From Planctomycetaceae bacterium (GTDB lineage: Bacteria > Planctomycetota > Planctomycetia > Pirellulales > Thermoguttaceae), in contig JAITDV010000110.1 in the NCBI GenBank assembly GCA_031282385.1, forward strand, positions 1 to 10,393: a stretch of 10,393 nucleotides of DNA, in the 5' to 3' direction. A model generated the notes under the pieces. The model was not told where the DNA came from. It saw only the letters and a program-made list of their open reading frames with translations, and did not search any database. Below, piece by piece: positions 1 to 6,152 of this stretch. The position numbers were made by a program, and so were the translations under genes. The stretch's first letter is position 1, and every line of letters begins with the position of its first letter.

Positions 1-291
1 GGTCGTTTTGTCCCCAAAGGTTTTCATCATGAAGGTTTTGCACAAGTACCGCCAAAAAATATACGTCATAACGAATTTGACCGCGGCGCAAAAAATAATT
101 TTCGCAAAGGTGAATTCAAACAACCGCCTTTTGGTAAACAACACGGAGAATTAGCAAGAAAACAAGAAGGTAAAAAATATTTCGATGCTCCAGATAAACC
201 AAAACAAAAACACAACAAAAAAGATGTAAATAAAAAGGAAGACCGCTCAAAATCATCGAAACCGCATTTACCGTTGGGCGACAGAAGTTAG
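1..291 (+). CDS. C-terminal tail of an unidentified basic protein (5' partial)
   Basis: Reading frame 1 is open from the first base to a TAG at 289-291, giving 96 residues. The start lies outside the window. The tail is rich in Lys, Arg, His, Asn, Gln and Pro, with lysine clusters near its end, no hydrophobic segment and no recognisable domain. It looks disordered and strongly basic. Such tails are common on bacterial RNA-binding proteins, for example DEAD-box helicases and some pseudouridine synthases, so a nucleic-acid-binding role is plausible. The family cannot be named from this fragment. It is called coding because the frame stays open in AT-rich sequence, has ordinary codon use and ends just before the repeat-filled non-coding region. 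Confidence 0.6.
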   Translation, partial: GRFVPKGFHHEGFAQVPPKNIRHNEFDRGAKNNFRKGEFKQPPFGKQHGELARKQEGKKYFDAPDKPKQKHNKKDVNKKEDRSKSSKPHLPLGDRS

Positions 292-385
292 TTTTATTGT
301 GTCGTTTAACTTGAATGCAAGATTTGTTGAGATATTACCTTAATTTTCTGTCCCGTTATGAACAACATGTTGGTAAAGTTAATTA

Positions 386-449
386 AACTGTTCATACTTT
401 AAATTCCCTTTACCTTAGCCTGCTTACCTATCGGCAAGCAGGTTTTTAA
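386..449 (-). repeat. A-family repeat copy A1, truncated
   Basis: This copy starts with the A terminal sequence AACTGTTC and runs through the central hairpin (about 419-442, CCTGCTT pairing with AAGCAGG). It then diverges shortly before the B1 repeat begins. Orientation is minus relative to the copies at 834 and 3587. The hairpin is followed on the + strand by a run of five T, so it could act as an intrinsic terminator for the gene ending at 291, about 130 bp upstream. The distal ~35 bp of a full A element, including the second terminal repeat, is missing. Confidence 0.75.
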
Positions 450-451
450 AT

Positions 452-589
452 TAGACCTTTTCGATAACTTGTATGAAAACCGCCTTTGACTCCTCCGAGA
501 CCACCCCTGCCCCCTCCAAAGGAGGGGAATAATTCCCCTTCCTTCGGAGGGGTCAGGGGTGGTCTCCTACTGGTTAGCGAAAAGGTCTA
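452..589 (+). mobile_element. B-family palindromic MITE-like element B1
   Basis: This 138-bp element begins TAGACCTTTTCGATAAC and ends with the near reverse complement GGTTAGCGAAAAGGTCTA. The TA at each end could be a TA target duplication. The interior (about 497-566) is a near-perfect palindrome running from GAGACC to GGTCTC. Its arms contain short GGAGGGG-type hairpins and meet at GGGGAATAATTCCCC. The left arm is a hybrid: its outer part matches the short arm seen in B2, while its inner part matches the long arm of B3 and B4. No protein is encoded. Autonomous mobility is not possible, and mobilisation in trans is inferred. Confidence 0.75.
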
Positions 590-682
590 CTGTTCACACT
601 TGAATTTTCTTTACCTTAGCCTGCTTACCTATCGGCAAGCAGGCTTTTACGTTCTTGAATCACGCATTTATAGTACGGACAG
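589..682 (-). repeat. A-family repeat copy A2, near full length
   Basis: This copy begins ACTGTTCACACTT directly at the right end of B1 (the two share the terminal A). It carries the hairpin GCCTGCTT...AAGCAGGC followed by TTTTAC, and ends in TTTATAGTACGGACAG, the degenerate opposite terminal repeat. It is inverted relative to A3. It shares an uninterrupted block of more than 30 identical bases around the hairpin with A1, so A1 and A2 look like duplicated A units with B1 between them. The T-run after the hairpin on the + strand gives terminator-like structure. Confidence 0.8.
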
Positions 683-728
683 AATACACGTTCCAATGAA
701 CAGTTACCATTAATTTCTTTCAATATTT

Positions 729-756
729 TTGATATACTTTCACGCTCTGGTACAAT
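729..756 (+). promoter_or_regulatory. Sigma70-like promoter (TTGATA, 16 bp, TACAAT)
   Basis: A -35-like TTGATA at 729-734 is separated by 16 bp from a -10-like TACAAT at 751-756. Transcription would start near 762-764, only a few bases before a hairpin with a T-run. This is one of the better consensus matches in the window, but in AT-rich DNA such matches also arise by chance. Confidence 0.4.
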
Positions 757-769
757 GTGAATTTATCTT

Positions 770-809
770 GCTCCGATAAATAATATAATTGTTGCCGGAG
801 CGTTTTTTT
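770..809 (+). terminator. Hairpin plus T7 tract, intrinsic terminator-like
   Basis: GCTCCG at 770-775 pairs with CGGAGC at 796-801 across a 20-base AT-rich loop, followed by G and seven T (803-809). The stem is short and the loop large for a strong terminator, so activity is uncertain. It ends any transcript from the promoter-like sequence at 729-756 after about 45 nt. It could also be the old terminator of the gene ending at 291, now pushed away by the A1, B1 and A2 insertions. Confidence 0.5.
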
Positions 810-833
810 GCGCTGTGGAATTGAGAGCTATAT

Positions 834-931
834 ACTGTTCTTACTACAAATTGCATGACTCAAGAACGTAAAAGCCTGCTTTCCGAATAGGTAAGCAGGC
901 GACGGTAAAGGAAATTAAAGTGTGAACAGTT
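834..931 (+). repeat. A-family repeat copy A3, full length
   Basis: This 98-bp copy runs from ACTGTTCTTACTACAAATT to AATTAAAGTGTGAACAGTT. The ends form an imperfect terminal inverted repeat of about 18 bp. A central hairpin (874-900) has an 8-bp GCCTGCTT/AAGCAGGC stem that can extend inward. A GGTAAAGGAAATT block lies to its right, as in the other plus-oriented copies. It is inverted relative to A2, so A2 and A3 can pair over most of their length around the 729-809 unit. Confidence 0.85.
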
Positions 932-1046
932 TAAAATAACGACTCATTAACCTTTCCCCTAACCCCAAATTATCATTTCGATCAATTGATCTTTTCAAGT
1001 GAATGATACATTACATTACAAAACAATAGGTTCAATAATTTAACAG

Positions 1047-3134
1047 ATGAGTTCAGAGATAGTTGATTTTTTACGTACTCCGGTTCAATTTTTAAAAGGG
1101 GTTGGTTCATTTCGTGGAGAGCGGTTGAATCGTATGGGAATTAGCCGTGCGTTTGATTTATTGTTTAATTTTCCGCGTGATTATCTTGATTTGACAGATC
1201 GTTGCGAAGTTAATCAACTTGAAGAAGGTAAAATACAAACTGTTGTCGGCTCTATTGATTCTTGGGAATCACAACTAACACGTCGAGGTCAGATGCAAGC
1301 TCTGTTTGTTAATTGCGGCAATGGATTTGTAAAAGCAATATGGTTTAAGATGCCTTTTATTGTGCGTGAATTTGCGCGTGATCGCCGTGTTATGCTTACA
1401 GGAAAACCGAAATTTGATCATCCTTTTTGGGTTATGATGCATCCGCAAATAACTTATCTTTCTGACAATGACGACGAAGCTGAACCTGAGTCGTTTCTGC
1501 CGATTTATTCATTGACCGAAGGCATCAAACAACATCATTTGCGAAAAATTATGCGTGAAATGTTGCCGGCGTATGCGTCTAAACTCGAAGAAGTATTTCC
1601 GCAAGATTTTTTAATACGACATCAATTGTTACCGATAGAGAATGCGGTTAAAGCGATTCATTTTCCGACGAGCAAGGAGGAGTTGTTTTTTGCGAAAAGG
1701 CGATTTGTGTATCAAGAATTATTTATTTTGCAACTTGGACTTGCAATTCGCCGATTACAACATCGCACTAAACTCAAAGCAACACCGTTACCGACAAATC
1801 GTACAATCGACGTCCGAATCCGTCAACGTTTTTCGTTTCAATTAACTGAATCGCAAGAAAAAGCGATCAAGGAAATTTTGGATGATATGTCCAAAGCAGT
1901 ACCAATGAACCGGCTTTTGCAAGGCGATGTTGGCAGCGGCAAAACAGTAGTTGCGATTTATGCGATGCTTGTTGCGGCGGCGAATGGGCATCAGGCAGTT
2001 TTTATGGCTCCGACAGAAATTCTGGCACGTCAACATTTACGTACAATAAATCGAATACTTGAAAACAGCCGTGTAAATGTTGTTCCGTTATTGGGCGGTC
2101 AACGTCCTACGGAACGGGCAAGTATATTGCAAGAAATTGCAACGGGAGCGGCGAATATAATTGTTGGTACGCAGGCGATTGTTGCGAGTGAGATTCCGTT
2201 TCAAAAATTAGGGTTGGTTGTGATTGACGAGCAGCATAAATTCGGAGTGATGCAACGGGCAGCTCTTAAATCCAACGAAAAATTTGACCCTCATTATCTT
2301 GTTATGACGGCGACGCCGATTCCGCGGAGTGTTGCAATGACAGTGTTCGGTGATCTTGATGTTTCTGTAATGCGCGGTTTGCCGCCGGGCAGACAAAAAG
2401 TAATAACGTACATCTCGAATCCTGAAGACAGAACAAAGTGGTGGGATTTTGTCACGCGTAAAATTCGTGAAAATCGGTGGCAAGCTTATGTTGTTGTGCC
2501 GTTGGTTGAAGAGTCGGAGAATTTTGATGCGAGGAGTTTGAATGAGGTTTATGAGCAGTTATCAAATGGTGAGTTTGCAGGATTTAAGATCGGAATTTTA
2601 CACGGGAGAATGTCAACTGAAGAAAAAGATCGAATAATGTTTGATTTCAGAACTGGCGAAATTGAGATTCTAGTTGCAACAACCGTGATTGAGGTTGGAG
2701 TTGATGTTCCGAATGCAAATATTATGACAATAGAAAGTGCAGAACGTTTCGGTTTGTCACAACTTCATCAATTGCGAGGTCGAATCGGTCGCGGCAAAAA
2801 ACCAGGATATTGTACGGTTTTTACAAGCAGTCCCAATGAAGAGTCGCAAAAAAGATTAAAGGTATTTGCATCAACTTCGGATGGATTCAAGTTGGCGGAA
2901 GAAGATTTAAAAATTCGCGGCGCCGGTGATTTATTCGGCACGCAACAACACGGAATTCCGCCGTTTAAGATTGCGGATTTGGTACGTGATCGGGAAATTG
3001 TTGATGAAGCCCGCAGGGATGCTATTGACATGGTAACATCAGACCCAGGTCTTGCAAATCCAGAACACGCTAAATTACGCCGCCAAATGTTAAAAAGATA
3101 TGGAACTGTACTAAATCTAGGCGATGTAGGATAA
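1047..3134 (+). CDS. recG: ATP-dependent DNA helicase RecG
   Basis: RecG is a monomeric superfamily 2 DNA translocase that reverses stalled replication forks and processes branched recombination intermediates in the cytoplasm. The 695-residue product matches the usual length of about 690. An N-terminal wedge/OB region is followed by the motor: Walker A GDVGSGKT at residues 293-300, DEQH box at 394-397, TATPIPR at 421-427, EVGVDVPNA from 549, and motif VI QLHQLRGRIGRG at 572-583. The C-terminal part has AEEDLKIRGAGDLFGTQQHG starting at 617, the TRG-type region that couples ATP hydrolysis to translocation. All key motor residues are present, so it should be functional. ATG 1047 fits the family N-terminus (FLRTPVQFLKGVG), although no Shine-Dalgarno is visible. 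Repeats flank it on both sides, so it is probably transcribed alone. Confidence 0.97.
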   Translation: MSSEIVDFLRTPVQFLKGVGSFRGERLNRMGISRAFDLLFNFPRDYLDLTDRCEVNQLEEGKIQTVVGSIDSWESQLTRRGQMQALFVNCGNGFVKAIWFKMPFIVREFARDRRVMLTGKPKFDHPFWVMMHPQITYLSDNDDEAEPESFLPIYSLTEGIKQHHLRKIMREMLPAYASKLEEVFPQDFLIRHQLLPIENAVKAIHFPTSKEELFFAKRRFVYQELFILQLGLAIRRLQHRTKLKATPLPTNRTIDVRIRQRFSFQLTESQEKAIKEILDDMSKAVPMNRLLQGDVGSGKTVVAIYAMLVAAANGHQAVFMAPTEILARQHLRTINRILENSRVNVVPLLGGQRPTERASILQEIATGAANIIVGTQAIVASEIPFQKLGLVVIDEQHKFGVMQRAALKSNEKFDPHYLVMTATPIPRSVAMTVFGDLDVSVMRGLPPGRQKVITYISNPEDRTKWWDFVTRKIRENRWQAYVVVPLVEESENFDARSLNEVYEQLSNGEFAGFKIGILHGRMSTEEKDRIMFDFRTGEIEILVATTVIEVGVDVPNANIMTIESAERFGLSQLHQLRGRIGRGKKPGYCTVFTSSPNEESQKRLKVFASTSDGFKLAEEDLKIRGAGDLFGTQQHGIPPFKIADLVRDREIVDEARRDAIDMVTSDPGLANPEHAKLRRQMLKRYGTVLNLGDVG

Positions 3135-3185
3135 ATTGCAAATAACATTTCACGCGAATTTTGCATTACAGTGAAACGATTATAT

Positions 3186-3283
3186 GCTGCTCGTACCATA
3201 AATTGCATAACTCAAGAGCATAAAAGCCTGCTTGCCGATAGGTAAGCAGGCGGCGGTAAAGGAAAATTCAAGCGTGAACAGTT
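3186..3283 (+). repeat. A-family repeat copy A4, full length
   Basis: This copy begins CTGCTCGTACCATAAATTGC, 52 bp after the recG stop codon, and ends GCGTGAACAGTT. Its hairpin at 3226-3251 is the best in the family: an 11-bp stem (GCCTGCTTGCC with GGTAAGCAGGC, one G-T pair) closed by a GATA tetraloop. The + strand has no T-run after the stem, so it is not a classic intrinsic terminator for recG, but it could stabilise the 3' end of the recG mRNA. On the minus strand the stem is followed by TTTTA. Confidence 0.85.
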
Positions 3284-3333
3284 TATAGCTATTCAGCCGC
3301 AAGATTCATGTAATTCAAAAACAACACAATCAC

Positions 3334-3527
3334 TAGACCTTTTCGATAACCTGTAGGAAACCACCCCTATCCCCTCCGAAGGAGGGGAATTATTCGCCTC
3401 ACTCGGAGACGTCTTCTTATTCCCCTCCTTCGGAGGGGGTAGGGGTGGTCTCGGAGGAGTTAAAAGCGGTTTTTCGTTGTAGGTTTTTTGTTGCGTTGAT
3501 GTATTTTCAGGTTAGAAAAAAGGTCTA
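3334..3527 (-). mobile_element. B-family palindromic MITE-like element B2
   Basis: This 194-bp element starts TAGACCTTTTCGATAACC and ends GGTTAGAAAAAAGGTCTA, with TA at both ends. The short arm is on the left and the long arm (TTTTTTGTTGCGTTGATG near 3485-3502) on the right, so it is inverted relative to B3 and B4. CCCCTCCGAAGGAGGGG, itself a 7-bp hairpin, is matched by its partner further right, making nested inverted repeats. The central spacer contains ACGTCTTCTTATTCCCC, the complement of the centre of B3 and B4. No coding capacity is seen. Confidence 0.8.
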
Positions 3528-3586
3528 TTGTTTAAAGTTAAACCGTACTTTCCTAAAAAAATTTATGTGATAAACTTGTTCTCCAT

Positions 3587-3684
3587 ACTGTTCGTACTAT
3601 AAGTTGCACGACTCAAAAGCGCACAAGCCCGCTTTCCAATAGGTAAGCAGGCGAAGGTAAACGGAATTTAATGTGTGAACAGTT
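3587..3684 (+). repeat. A-family repeat copy A5, full length
   Basis: This 98-bp copy has ACTGTTCGTACTATAAGTT at the left and AATGTGTGAACAGTT at the right. The hairpin region (3627-3652) has lost one pair compared with A4, because GCCCGCTT faces AAGCAGGC, so it is more eroded. The left end matches the terminal sequence of truncated A7a (5754-5771) closely. Confidence 0.85.
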
Positions 3685-3877
3685 GAAAATATACTCTTCA
3701 TATTTTAAAACTTGGTTTTCATCTTTGTAAGAGACGTCGATCACAAAAATAACTCGGAGATACAACAAACTTAAACGCTATTTACAAAATGAAAATTCAA
3801 ATGAGATGAGTATATTTTATTTTTTTGTCATGTTTACTTTTTGATATGAGTTGCTCAAAAATTATTCCAAAATTTTA

Positions 3878-3934
3878 AACTGTTCACACTTTTATTTTAT
3901 TTACTGCTGCCGGCTTACATTTCGGAAAGCGGGC
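3878..3934 (-). repeat. A-family repeat copy A6, truncated and degenerate
   Basis: AACTGTTCACACTTTTATTT opens this copy like A1 and A2. A diverged hairpin follows (GCCGGCTTAC...GGAAAGCGGGC), after which similarity to A stops. The outer distal third is missing. It faces A5 in inverted orientation across about 190 bp. It is the most decayed copy in the window and lies about 210 bp before the acyl-CoA synthetase start. Confidence 0.6.
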
Positions 3935-4127
3935 AATTGGTGATTGATTAATGAATTTAATAAAACTGCGAAATTGTTTAAAATTTTTGTTATCATTTTA
4001 CTAGATTGGAGCAATTTGATCGAAAGGATACAAACATAGTTATGTATTCCTTGTTTTATATTTCGTTATGAAAGTACCGCATGGATAATCCGATAAACGA
4101 TTAAGATTTTCCTTTGTGTATTTGTGT

Positions 4128-4133
4128 GGGAGG
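4128..4133 (+). promoter_or_regulatory. Ribosome binding site GGGAGG deciding the start at 4145
   Basis: GGGAGG lies 11 bp before ATG 4145 and would fall inside the coding sequence if GTG 4124 were the start. It is the only strong Shine-Dalgarno match before a gene in this window; recG and the YhaM-like gene have none that is visible. Confidence 0.6.
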
Positions 4134-4144
4134 TTGTTTTTTTA

Positions 4145-5746
4145 ATGGGATTAAATCTTGCATCAAGTCTTGCAGATTCTGCTGTTTGGTATCCTGAACA
4201 TACTGCGATAATTTGTGGAGATCGTCAATTTACTTTTTTTGAACTTGAACGATGGGTTGCCAAAATAGCTGAGATTCTTGTTATTCAAGGATTACGAGTT
4301 GGTGATAAAGTGATGTTGCTTGCGCCCAATGTTCCGGAATTTACGGCGTCGTATTATGCGATTTTGCGTGTTGGCGGAATAGTTGTTCCGATTAATACAT
4401 TGCTTTTGCCGCATGAGATTGCGGTTTTGCTTGAGCATTCTGATTCGCGTTATTTGATTGCGTGGCACACTCTTGCTGACAAAGCAATCAGAGCATTCGA
4501 TATGGTTGAATCTTGTCATAATCTGTTTTTTATTGGAGCGAAACGCGGCGAGTTACCAGTATCGATACTTGCTCATCATGCAGTTAGTCCGTTGCATCAT
4601 CCCCAAAAATTTGTGCTTGACGAGTTGTATGATTGTGTATCCGGCACAATTGATTACGTGCAAACTTCACCTGACGATACCGCAGTGATTCTCTACACGT
4701 CAGGCACAACCGGTAAATCAAAAGGAGTTGAACTAACTCACTTTAATATTTTCTCAAACGCGCTCTACTCCAAAGATAAAGCGCTTTACATTGAACACGA
4801 GTCAGTAACTATTGCGGTATTGCCGTTGTTCCATACATTCGGGCAAACTGCTATTCAAAATACTTCTGTTATGGCGGGCAGTACAATGGTTATGACTGCT
4901 CAATTTGAGGCGAAACGAGTATTGTCTGATATTGAGAAACATCGGGTTACGTGTATTGCCGCGGTGCCGACGATGTACAATTTACTAAATCAATCACAAC
5001 GTAAACGACATTATGACGTCTCATCTTTGCGAGTTGCGATTTCAGGCGGTGCGCCGTTGCCGGCGTCAATTTTTTATGATTTTGAAAAATTATTCGGTTT
5101 CAAAATAATCGAAGGTTATGGTTTATCAGAAACGAGTCCGATAGTTTGCGTTACTCCGGCTTACGCGAAAGAAAATAAAGTCGGTTCAATTGGTCCTGAA
5201 TTTTTTGGTTCACAAGTTAGAATAATGCGTGCAGACGGCAGTTTTGCGAAAGTTGGAGAAGTGGGCGAGCTTGTTGTTCGCGGGCATAATGTGATGAAAG
5301 GTTATTACAAAGACCCATCAGCGACAAGTAACGCATTTACAAACAGTTGGTTTCATACCGGCGATATTGCGAGAATGGACGAAGACAGATATTTTTACAT
5401 TGTGGATCGGGCAAAAGATGTAATTATTCGTGCGGGAATGAATATTTATCCGCGTGAAGTTGAGGAGATTTTGCAGAATCATCCTGTAGTATCGGAAGTG
5501 TCTGTTGTTGGTATTCCTGATGATACGTTGAGTGAAAATGTTGTTGCGTGTGTTTCAATTCATCCTGAAACTACCATAACCGCAATTGAAATCCAAAAGT
5601 ATTGCCGTGAACGTTTGGCAACTTACAAATGTCCGAAATTTGTTGAATTTATGCAGGTGTTGCCCAAAAGCTCAACCGGAAAAATATTAAAACGCGAATT
5701 GCGGGAATTACTAAAAGGTAAATACAAAACACACCGCGATAATTAA
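4145..5746 (+). CDS. AMP-forming acyl-CoA synthetase (probable long-chain fatty acid-CoA ligase)
   Basis: This is an ANL-superfamily enzyme that activates a carboxylic acid to acyl-AMP with ATP and then forms the CoA thioester. From ATG 4145 it has 533 residues, typical of the family. The AMP-binding P-loop YTSGTTGKSKG is at 184-194, the GYGLSETSP motif at 324-332, WFHTGD at 402-407, and the hinge region DRAKDVI from 421 with GMNIYPREVE at 431-440. PKSSTGK ends in the catalytic lysine at 513. All core residues are intact. The GYGLSETSP and MNIYPREVE forms resemble fatty acyl-CoA ligases, but chain length cannot be fixed from sequence. An in-frame GTG lies seven codons earlier (4124). ATG 4145 is preferred because GGGAGG (4128-4133) sits 11 bp upstream and MGLNLAS fits the usual N-terminus. 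It stands alone, without beta-oxidation neighbours. Confidence 0.92.
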   Translation: MGLNLASSLADSAVWYPEHTAIICGDRQFTFFELERWVAKIAEILVIQGLRVGDKVMLLAPNVPEFTASYYAILRVGGIVVPINTLLLPHEIAVLLEHSDSRYLIAWHTLADKAIRAFDMVESCHNLFFIGAKRGELPVSILAHHAVSPLHHPQKFVLDELYDCVSGTIDYVQTSPDDTAVILYTSGTTGKSKGVELTHFNIFSNALYSKDKALYIEHESVTIAVLPLFHTFGQTAIQNTSVMAGSTMVMTAQFEAKRVLSDIEKHRVTCIAAVPTMYNLLNQSQRKRHYDVSSLRVAISGGAPLPASIFYDFEKLFGFKIIEGYGLSETSPIVCVTPAYAKENKVGSIGPEFFGSQVRIMRADGSFAKVGEVGELVVRGHNVMKGYYKDPSATSNAFTNSWFHTGDIARMDEDRYFYIVDRAKDVIIRAGMNIYPREVEEILQNHPVVSEVSVVGIPDDTLSENVVACVSIHPETTITAIEIQKYCRERLATYKCPKFVEFMQVLPKSSTGKILKRELRELLKGKYKTHRDN

Positions 5747-5753
5747 CAAGTAC

Positions 5754-5771
5754 ACTGCTCGTACTATAAAT
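5754..5771 (+). repeat. A-family end fragment A7a
   Basis: ACTGCTCGTACTATAAAT matches the left terminal repeat of A4 and A5 over about 18 bp. It then stops exactly where the TA of B3 begins. It is followed after B3 by a second, diverged A left end, so it is an extra terminal fragment and not simply the missing half of A7b. Confidence 0.65.
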
Positions 5772-5978
5772 TAGACCTTTTTTCTAACCTAAAAATACAT
5801 CAACGCAACAAAAAAACTACAACGAAAAACCGCCTTTAACTCCTCCGAGACCACCCCTAACCCCTCCGAAGGAGGGGAATAAAGGAGGGGAATAAGAAGA
5901 CGCCTACGAGGGAGGTGAATTATTCCCCTCCTTCGCAGGGGTTAGGGGTAGTTTCCTACAGGTTATCGAAAAGGTCTA
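5772..5978 (+). mobile_element. B-family palindromic MITE-like element B3
   Basis: This is the longest B copy at 207 bp. It starts TAGACCTTTTTTCTAACC and ends GGTTATCGAAAAGGTCTA with terminal TA on each side. The long left arm contains AAAATACATCAACGCAAC, also present in B4 and inverted in B2. Inside are CCCCTCCGAAGGAGGGG, a partial duplication of GGAGGGGAATAA, the spacer GAAGACGCC, and the complementary right-hand block. Pairing of the arms gives a long hairpin or cruciform. No coding capacity is seen. Confidence 0.8.
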
Positions 5979-6067
5979 TTGTATGACTTATAAATTGCAT
6001 GACTCAAGAGCCTGCTTTCCGATAGATAAGCAGGCGAAGGTGAATGATATTTAAAGTGTGAATGGTT
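5979..6067 (+). repeat. A-family repeat copy A7b, degenerate
   Basis: Directly after B3, TTGTATGACTTATAAATTGC resembles a decayed A left end. It continues as GCATGACTCAAGAG, then the hairpin CCTGCTT...AAGCAGG, and ends TTTAAAGTGTGAATGGTT. Compared with A3 and A4 it lacks about 8 bases (CGTAAAAG) before the hairpin, and its right terminus has substitutions. It lies 85 bp before the YhaM-like start. Confidence 0.7.
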
Positions 6068-6152
6068 TAGAATATGTCAAATTCAAATTCGCAATATTTT
6101 TTGTTGCGCAAAATATTTTTAGTTTTATTTTCAAATTTACGTTTGTGTATTT

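Larger units (their letters stand above)
292..1046. other. Non-coding region with three A repeats, one B repeat and a promoter/hairpin unit
   Basis: No credible gene lies between the upstream basic-tail gene and recG. From left to right there is unassigned AT-rich sequence (292-385, with a 10-bp palindrome CAACATGTTG at 363-372), truncated A1, B1, inverted A2, a promoter-like pair with a hairpin and T-run, full-length A3, and about 115 bp of AT-rich leader before recG. The leader holds the 12-bp palindrome GATCAATTGATC at 980-991. Nothing further is recognised in the leader, and no clear Shine-Dalgarno sequence precedes recG. Confidence 0.7.
3135..4144. other. Non-coding region with three A repeats and one B repeat
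   Basis: About 1 kb without a credible gene separates recG from the acyl-CoA synthetase. It holds A4, B2, A5 and truncated A6. Residual pieces are 3283-3333 (nothing recognised), 3528-3586 (AT-rich), 3685-3877 (AT-rich, with an 11-bp inverted repeat AAAATATACTC at 3686-3696 and its complement at 3808-3818) and 3935-4144 (AT-rich leader of the next gene). No promoter stands out clearly in the leader. Confidence 0.7.
5747..6152. other. Non-coding region with a split A repeat and B3
   Basis: The gap between the acyl-CoA synthetase and the YhaM-like gene is almost filled by A7a, B3 and A7b. The last 85 bp (6068-6152) is AT-rich leader with no obvious Shine-Dalgarno. An 11-bp string TTTGTGTATTT ends directly before the ATG at 6153. 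The same string occurs at 4113-4123 in the leader of the preceding gene. Confidence 0.7.

Noticed and set aside
486..713. 75-residue plus-strand ORF with a proline-rich start
   Set aside because: It lies inside B1 and A2; its codons simply read the palindrome and terminal repeats, and the frame is not kept in other copies.
742..803. Attenuator or riboswitch with ACGCTC (742-747) competing for GAGCGT (798-803)
   Set aside because: ACGCTC lies upstream of the predicted -10 box, so it would not be in the transcript from that promoter.
3148..3176. TTTCAC/GTGAAA stem after the recG stop as a terminator
   Set aside because: The stem is only 6 bp with a 17-base loop and no T-run follows.
2768..3208. 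146-residue minus-strand ORF overlapping the recG 3' end
   Set aside because: It is antisense to conserved RecG motifs, has no recognisable domain or start signals, and is best explained as a shadow.
4124..4144. GTG 4124 as the acyl-CoA synthetase start
   Set aside because: It would place the only good ribosome binding site inside the gene and add seven residues not typical of the family N-terminus; kept as an alternative only.
386..6067. Possible CRISPR array because of the many similar hairpin repeats
   Set aside because: Copies differ in orientation, have irregular spacing of up to kilobases, carry terminal inverted repeats and no unique spacers of constant size; no cas genes are present.
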